A stretch of DNA of 64,000 nucleotides from the NCBI RefSeq assembly GCF_900102945.1, contig NZ_FNGI01000001.1, forward strand, positions 248,001-312,000, given 5' to 3'. Position numbers and translations under genes: made by a program. Each line of letters opens with the position of its first letter. The stretch's first letter is position 1. The stretch is from Modicisalibacter muralis. GTDB taxonomy: Bacteria; Pseudomonadota; Gammaproteobacteria; Pseudomonadales; Halomonadaceae. Below, piece after piece: positions 61,810-64,000 of this stretch. The notes under the pieces are model-generated. The model did no database searches and had not been told where the DNA came from. It worked only from the letters and a program-made list of their open reading frames with translations.

Positions 61810-63096
61810 ATGGCTGGACAATCCAATGCTTCCAATATGGTAGTCGGGCTGGATATCGGAACATCCAAGGTCGTGGCGATCGTCGGCCAACCCACCGATG
61901 ATGGTGGCATAGAGATCGCCGGGATTGGTTCCCATCCCTCGCGCGGCATGAAGAAAGGTGTGGTCATCAATATCGAGTCCACCGTGCAATCGATTCAACG
62001 CGCGGTAGAGGAAGCCGAGTTGATGGCCGGCTGCGATATTCATTCCGTCTATGTCGGCGTAGCCGGCAGCCATATTAGTTCGATGAACTCCGATGGCGTA
62101 GTGGCGATCAAGGATCGCGAAGTCACTCCTTCGGATATCGATCGTGTCATCGATTCGGCGCGTGCTCGCGCTATTTCGGAAGGGCAACGCATTTTGCATG
62201 TTCTGCCGCAGGAGTTCGCTATCGATACCCAGGAGGGTATTCGCGAGCCACTGGGTATGTCCGGCGTGCGACTCGAAGCGCGGGTTCATCTGGTTACCGC
62301 CGCGCTCAATGCGGTACAGAACATTGAAAAATGCGTGCGTCGCTGTGGCCTGGAAGTGGACGCCATTATTCTCGAGCAGATCGCCTCGAGTCATGCGGTG
62401 TTGACCGAAGACGAGCGTGAACTGGGCGTATGCATGGTCGATATCGGCGGCGGTACCACTGATATCGCGGTGTTTACCGAAGGCGCCATTCGTCACACGG
62501 CGGTGATTCCGATTGCCGGCGATCAGGTCACCAACGACATCGCCATGGCGTTGCGCACGCCCACCCAATATGCCGAGGACATCAAGGTCAAGTACGCTTG
62601 CGCACTGACTCAATTGGCCTCGAGCGATGAAATGATAAAGGTTCCCAGTGTGGGCGACCGCCCGTCCCGCGATCTGTCGCGGCAGGCGCTGGCCGAAGTG
62701 GTCGAGCCACGCTACGAGGAGCTGTTTACGCTGGTACGCGAGGAACTCCGGCGCAGCGGTTACGAGGATCTGGTCGCCGCTGGCGTGGTACTCACCGGAG
62801 GCACGTCACGCATGGAAGGCGTGGTCGAGCTGGCCGAGGAAATCTTCCACATGCCGGTGCGCATCGCCTGTCCGCAGAATGTCCGTGGGCTGGCCGATGT
62901 GGTACGCAACCCAATTTATTCTACGGGGGTGGGTTTGCTACTCTATGGTATGCGCGAAGCCAAACACGGCCATGGCAATGGTCGTGTGGTAGCCGCCCAG
63001 CCCCGTAGAGAAAGAGAAGAGGTCTCGCGGCGTGTCCCCAAGGACGGTAGTTCGACGCTGGAACGGGTCAAAGGCTGGTTTAAAGGAAATTTCTGA
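61810..63096 (+). CDS. ftsA: Cell division protein FtsA
   Basis: An actin-like ATPase that tethers FtsZ filaments to the membrane. ATP-binding motifs [14 protein letters not shown] and [13 protein letters not shown] are clear, and the C-terminus [12 protein letters not shown] is the membrane-binding amphipathic helix. A 428-residue protein. GAGGAG is about 13 bases upstream of the ATG, a rather long spacing. ftsZ begins 37 bases later. Confidence 0.96.
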   Translation: MAGQSNASNMVVGLDIGTSKVVAIVGQPTDDGGIEIAGIGSHPSRGMKKGVVINIESTVQSIQRAVEEAELMAGCDIHSVYVGVAGSHISSMNSDGVVAIKDREVTPSDIDRVIDSARARAISEGQRILHVLPQEFAIDTQEGIREPLGMSGVRLEARVHLVTAALNAVQNIEKCVRRCGLEVDAIILEQIASSHAVLTEDERELGVCMVDIGGGTTDIAVFTEGAIRHTAVIPIAGDQVTNDIAMALRTPTQYAEDIKVKYACALTQLASSDEMIKVPSVGDRPSRDLSRQALAEVVEPRYEELFTLVREELRRSGYEDLVAAGVVLTGGTSRMEGVVELAEEIFHMPVRIACPQNVRGLADVVRNPIYSTGVGLLLYGMREAKHGHGNGRVVAAQPRREREEVSRRVPKDGSSTLERVKGWFKGNF

Positions 63097-63133
63097 CAGG
63101 GGTCGCATAAACGCGGCCACAGGAGACGGGGCA

Positions 63134-64000
63134 ATGTTCGAACTGGTAGATAACGCACCTTCCAGCAGCGCGGTCATCAAGGTGATTGGCGTTGGCGGCG
63201 GCGGCGGCAATGCCGTCAATCACATGGTCGAAAGCAACATCGAAGGCGTCGAGTTCATCTGCGCCAATACCGATGCCCAGGCGCTCAAGCGCGTGGCCGC
63301 CAAGACCGTCCTTCAACTAGGTAGCGAAATCACCAAGGGGCTCGGCGCGGGTGCCAGTCCGGAGGTCGGTCGCCAGGCGGCCATGGAGGATCGCGAGCGC
63401 ATCGCCGAACTGCTGCAGGGTGCCGACATGGTGTTCATCACCGCCGGTATGGGCGGTGGCACCGGTACCGGCGGGGCGCCCGTTGTGGCTCAGATCGCCA
63501 AGGAGTTGGGTATCCTGACCGTGGCGGTAGTGACCCGCCCGTTCCCCTTCGAGGGTCCCAAGCGCATGCGTGCCGCCGAAGAGGGCATGCGTGAGCTCTC
63601 CGAGCATGTCGACTCGCTGATCACCATCCCCAACGAGAAACTGCTCGCGGTGCTGGGCAAGAGCGCCAGCCTGTTGACGGCCTTCAGCGCGGCCAACGAC
63701 GTGCTGTTGGGTGCGGTGCAGGGTATCGCCGAGCTGATTACCAGCCCCGGTATCATCAACGTCGACTTTGCCGACGTGCGTACCGTGATGTCCGAGATGG
63801 GTATGGCGATGATGGGTTCCGGTGGCGCTACCGGCGAGAACCGTGCTCGCGAAGCCGCCGAGAAGGCCATTCGCAGCCCGCTGCTCGAGGATATCGATCT
63901 GCATGGCGCGCGCGGCATTCTGGTCAACATCACGGCCGGCCCCGATCTGTCGATTGGCGAGTTCAATGATGTCGGTGCCACCGTGCAGGAGTTCGCTTCC
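63134..64000 (+). CDS. ftsZ: Cell division GTPase FtsZ (partial, cut by window end)
   Basis: The tubulin homologue that forms the Z ring. The first 289 residues are present without a stop. The GTP-binding tubulin signature GGGTGTG is at 107-113, with [15 protein letters not shown] (about 17-31) and the T7 loop [24 protein letters not shown] precedes the ATG. The C-terminal variable linker and the FtsA-binding tail lie beyond the window. Confidence 0.97.
   Translation, partial: MFELVDNAPSSSAVIKVIGVGGGGGNAVNHMVESNIEGVEFICANTDAQALKRVAAKTVLQLGSEITKGLGAGASPEVGRQAAMEDRERIAELLQGADMVFITAGMGGGTGTGGAPVVAQIAKELGILTVAVVTRPFPFEGPKRMRAAEEGMRELSEHVDSLITIPNEKLLAVLGKSASLLTAFSAANDVLLGAVQGIAELITSPGIINVDFADVRTVMSEMGMAMMGSGGATGENRAREAAEKAIRSPLLEDIDLHGARGILVNITAGPDLSIGEFNDVGATVQEFAS

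Overview
The window is a gene-dense, GC-rich stretch of a gammaproteobacterial chromosome. Gene order (dnaX-ybaB-recR, rsmI/lpoA-yraN-diaA-dolP, the dcw cluster), the acidic composition of many proteins and the mix of lipid and fatty-acid genes fit a moderately halophilic Halomonas-like bacterium (Halomonadaceae). The genus is inferred; there is no rRNA gene or other taxonomic marker here.

Layout. 1-4250 looks accessory: a GNAT acetyltransferase, a double-AAA+ ATPase and, convergent with it, a PD-(D/E)XK-type nuclease, both more AT-rich in feel than their surroundings. 4457-9507 is core: dnaX, ybaB, recR, rnd, ycgL, ycgN. 9529-13179 holds a minus-strand APC permease and oligopeptidase B. 13231-16294 is a small membrane protein, a VWA-domain protein and a class II glutamine amidotransferase. 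16466-25819 carries fadD, hrpA, a KAS III enzyme, mlaA and a SpoIIE phosphatase/STAS pair. 25911-28980 is a chemoreceptor diverging from a Bcr/CflA-type efflux pump. 29065-34948 is a Pho-box-controlled pstSCAB set followed by chrA. 34956-42953 is a fatty-acid/acyl-CoA catabolic cluster (thiolase, TetR regulator, acyl-CoA synthetase, SDR dehydrogenase, acyl-CoA dehydrogenase) interrupted by an IS10-like insertion sequence. 43073-47393 is dolP-diaA-yraN-lpoA diverging from rsmI. 47428-64000 is rnpB followed by the dcw cluster rsmH-ftsL-ftsI-murE-murF-mraY-murD-ftsW-murG-murC-ddlB-ftsQ-ftsA-ftsZ, with ftsZ cut by the window end. mraZ, usually the first dcw gene, is missing.

How genes work together. 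The last 16 kb encode nearly the whole cytoplasmic and membrane branch of peptidoglycan precursor synthesis plus the divisome core, mostly as overlapping, translationally coupled genes. LpoA, DolP and MlaA add outer-membrane functions. The Pst genes import phosphate under apparent PhoB control. FadD and the 35-43 kb cluster activate and oxidise acyl chains.

Most notable observations: (i) a family of nested-palindrome intergenic repeats (three copies, after ybaB, pstS and the SDR gene), one of which was split by the IS10-like element with a perfect 9-bp target duplication, so the ancestral repeat can be rebuilt; (ii) the AAA+/nuclease accessory pair, with a tandem repeat in front of the nuclease gene; (iii) loss of mraZ; (iv) several genes whose best start is TTG, GTG or CTG; (v) a phosphatase/STAS partner-switch module with a pseudo-receiver domain next to mlaA.
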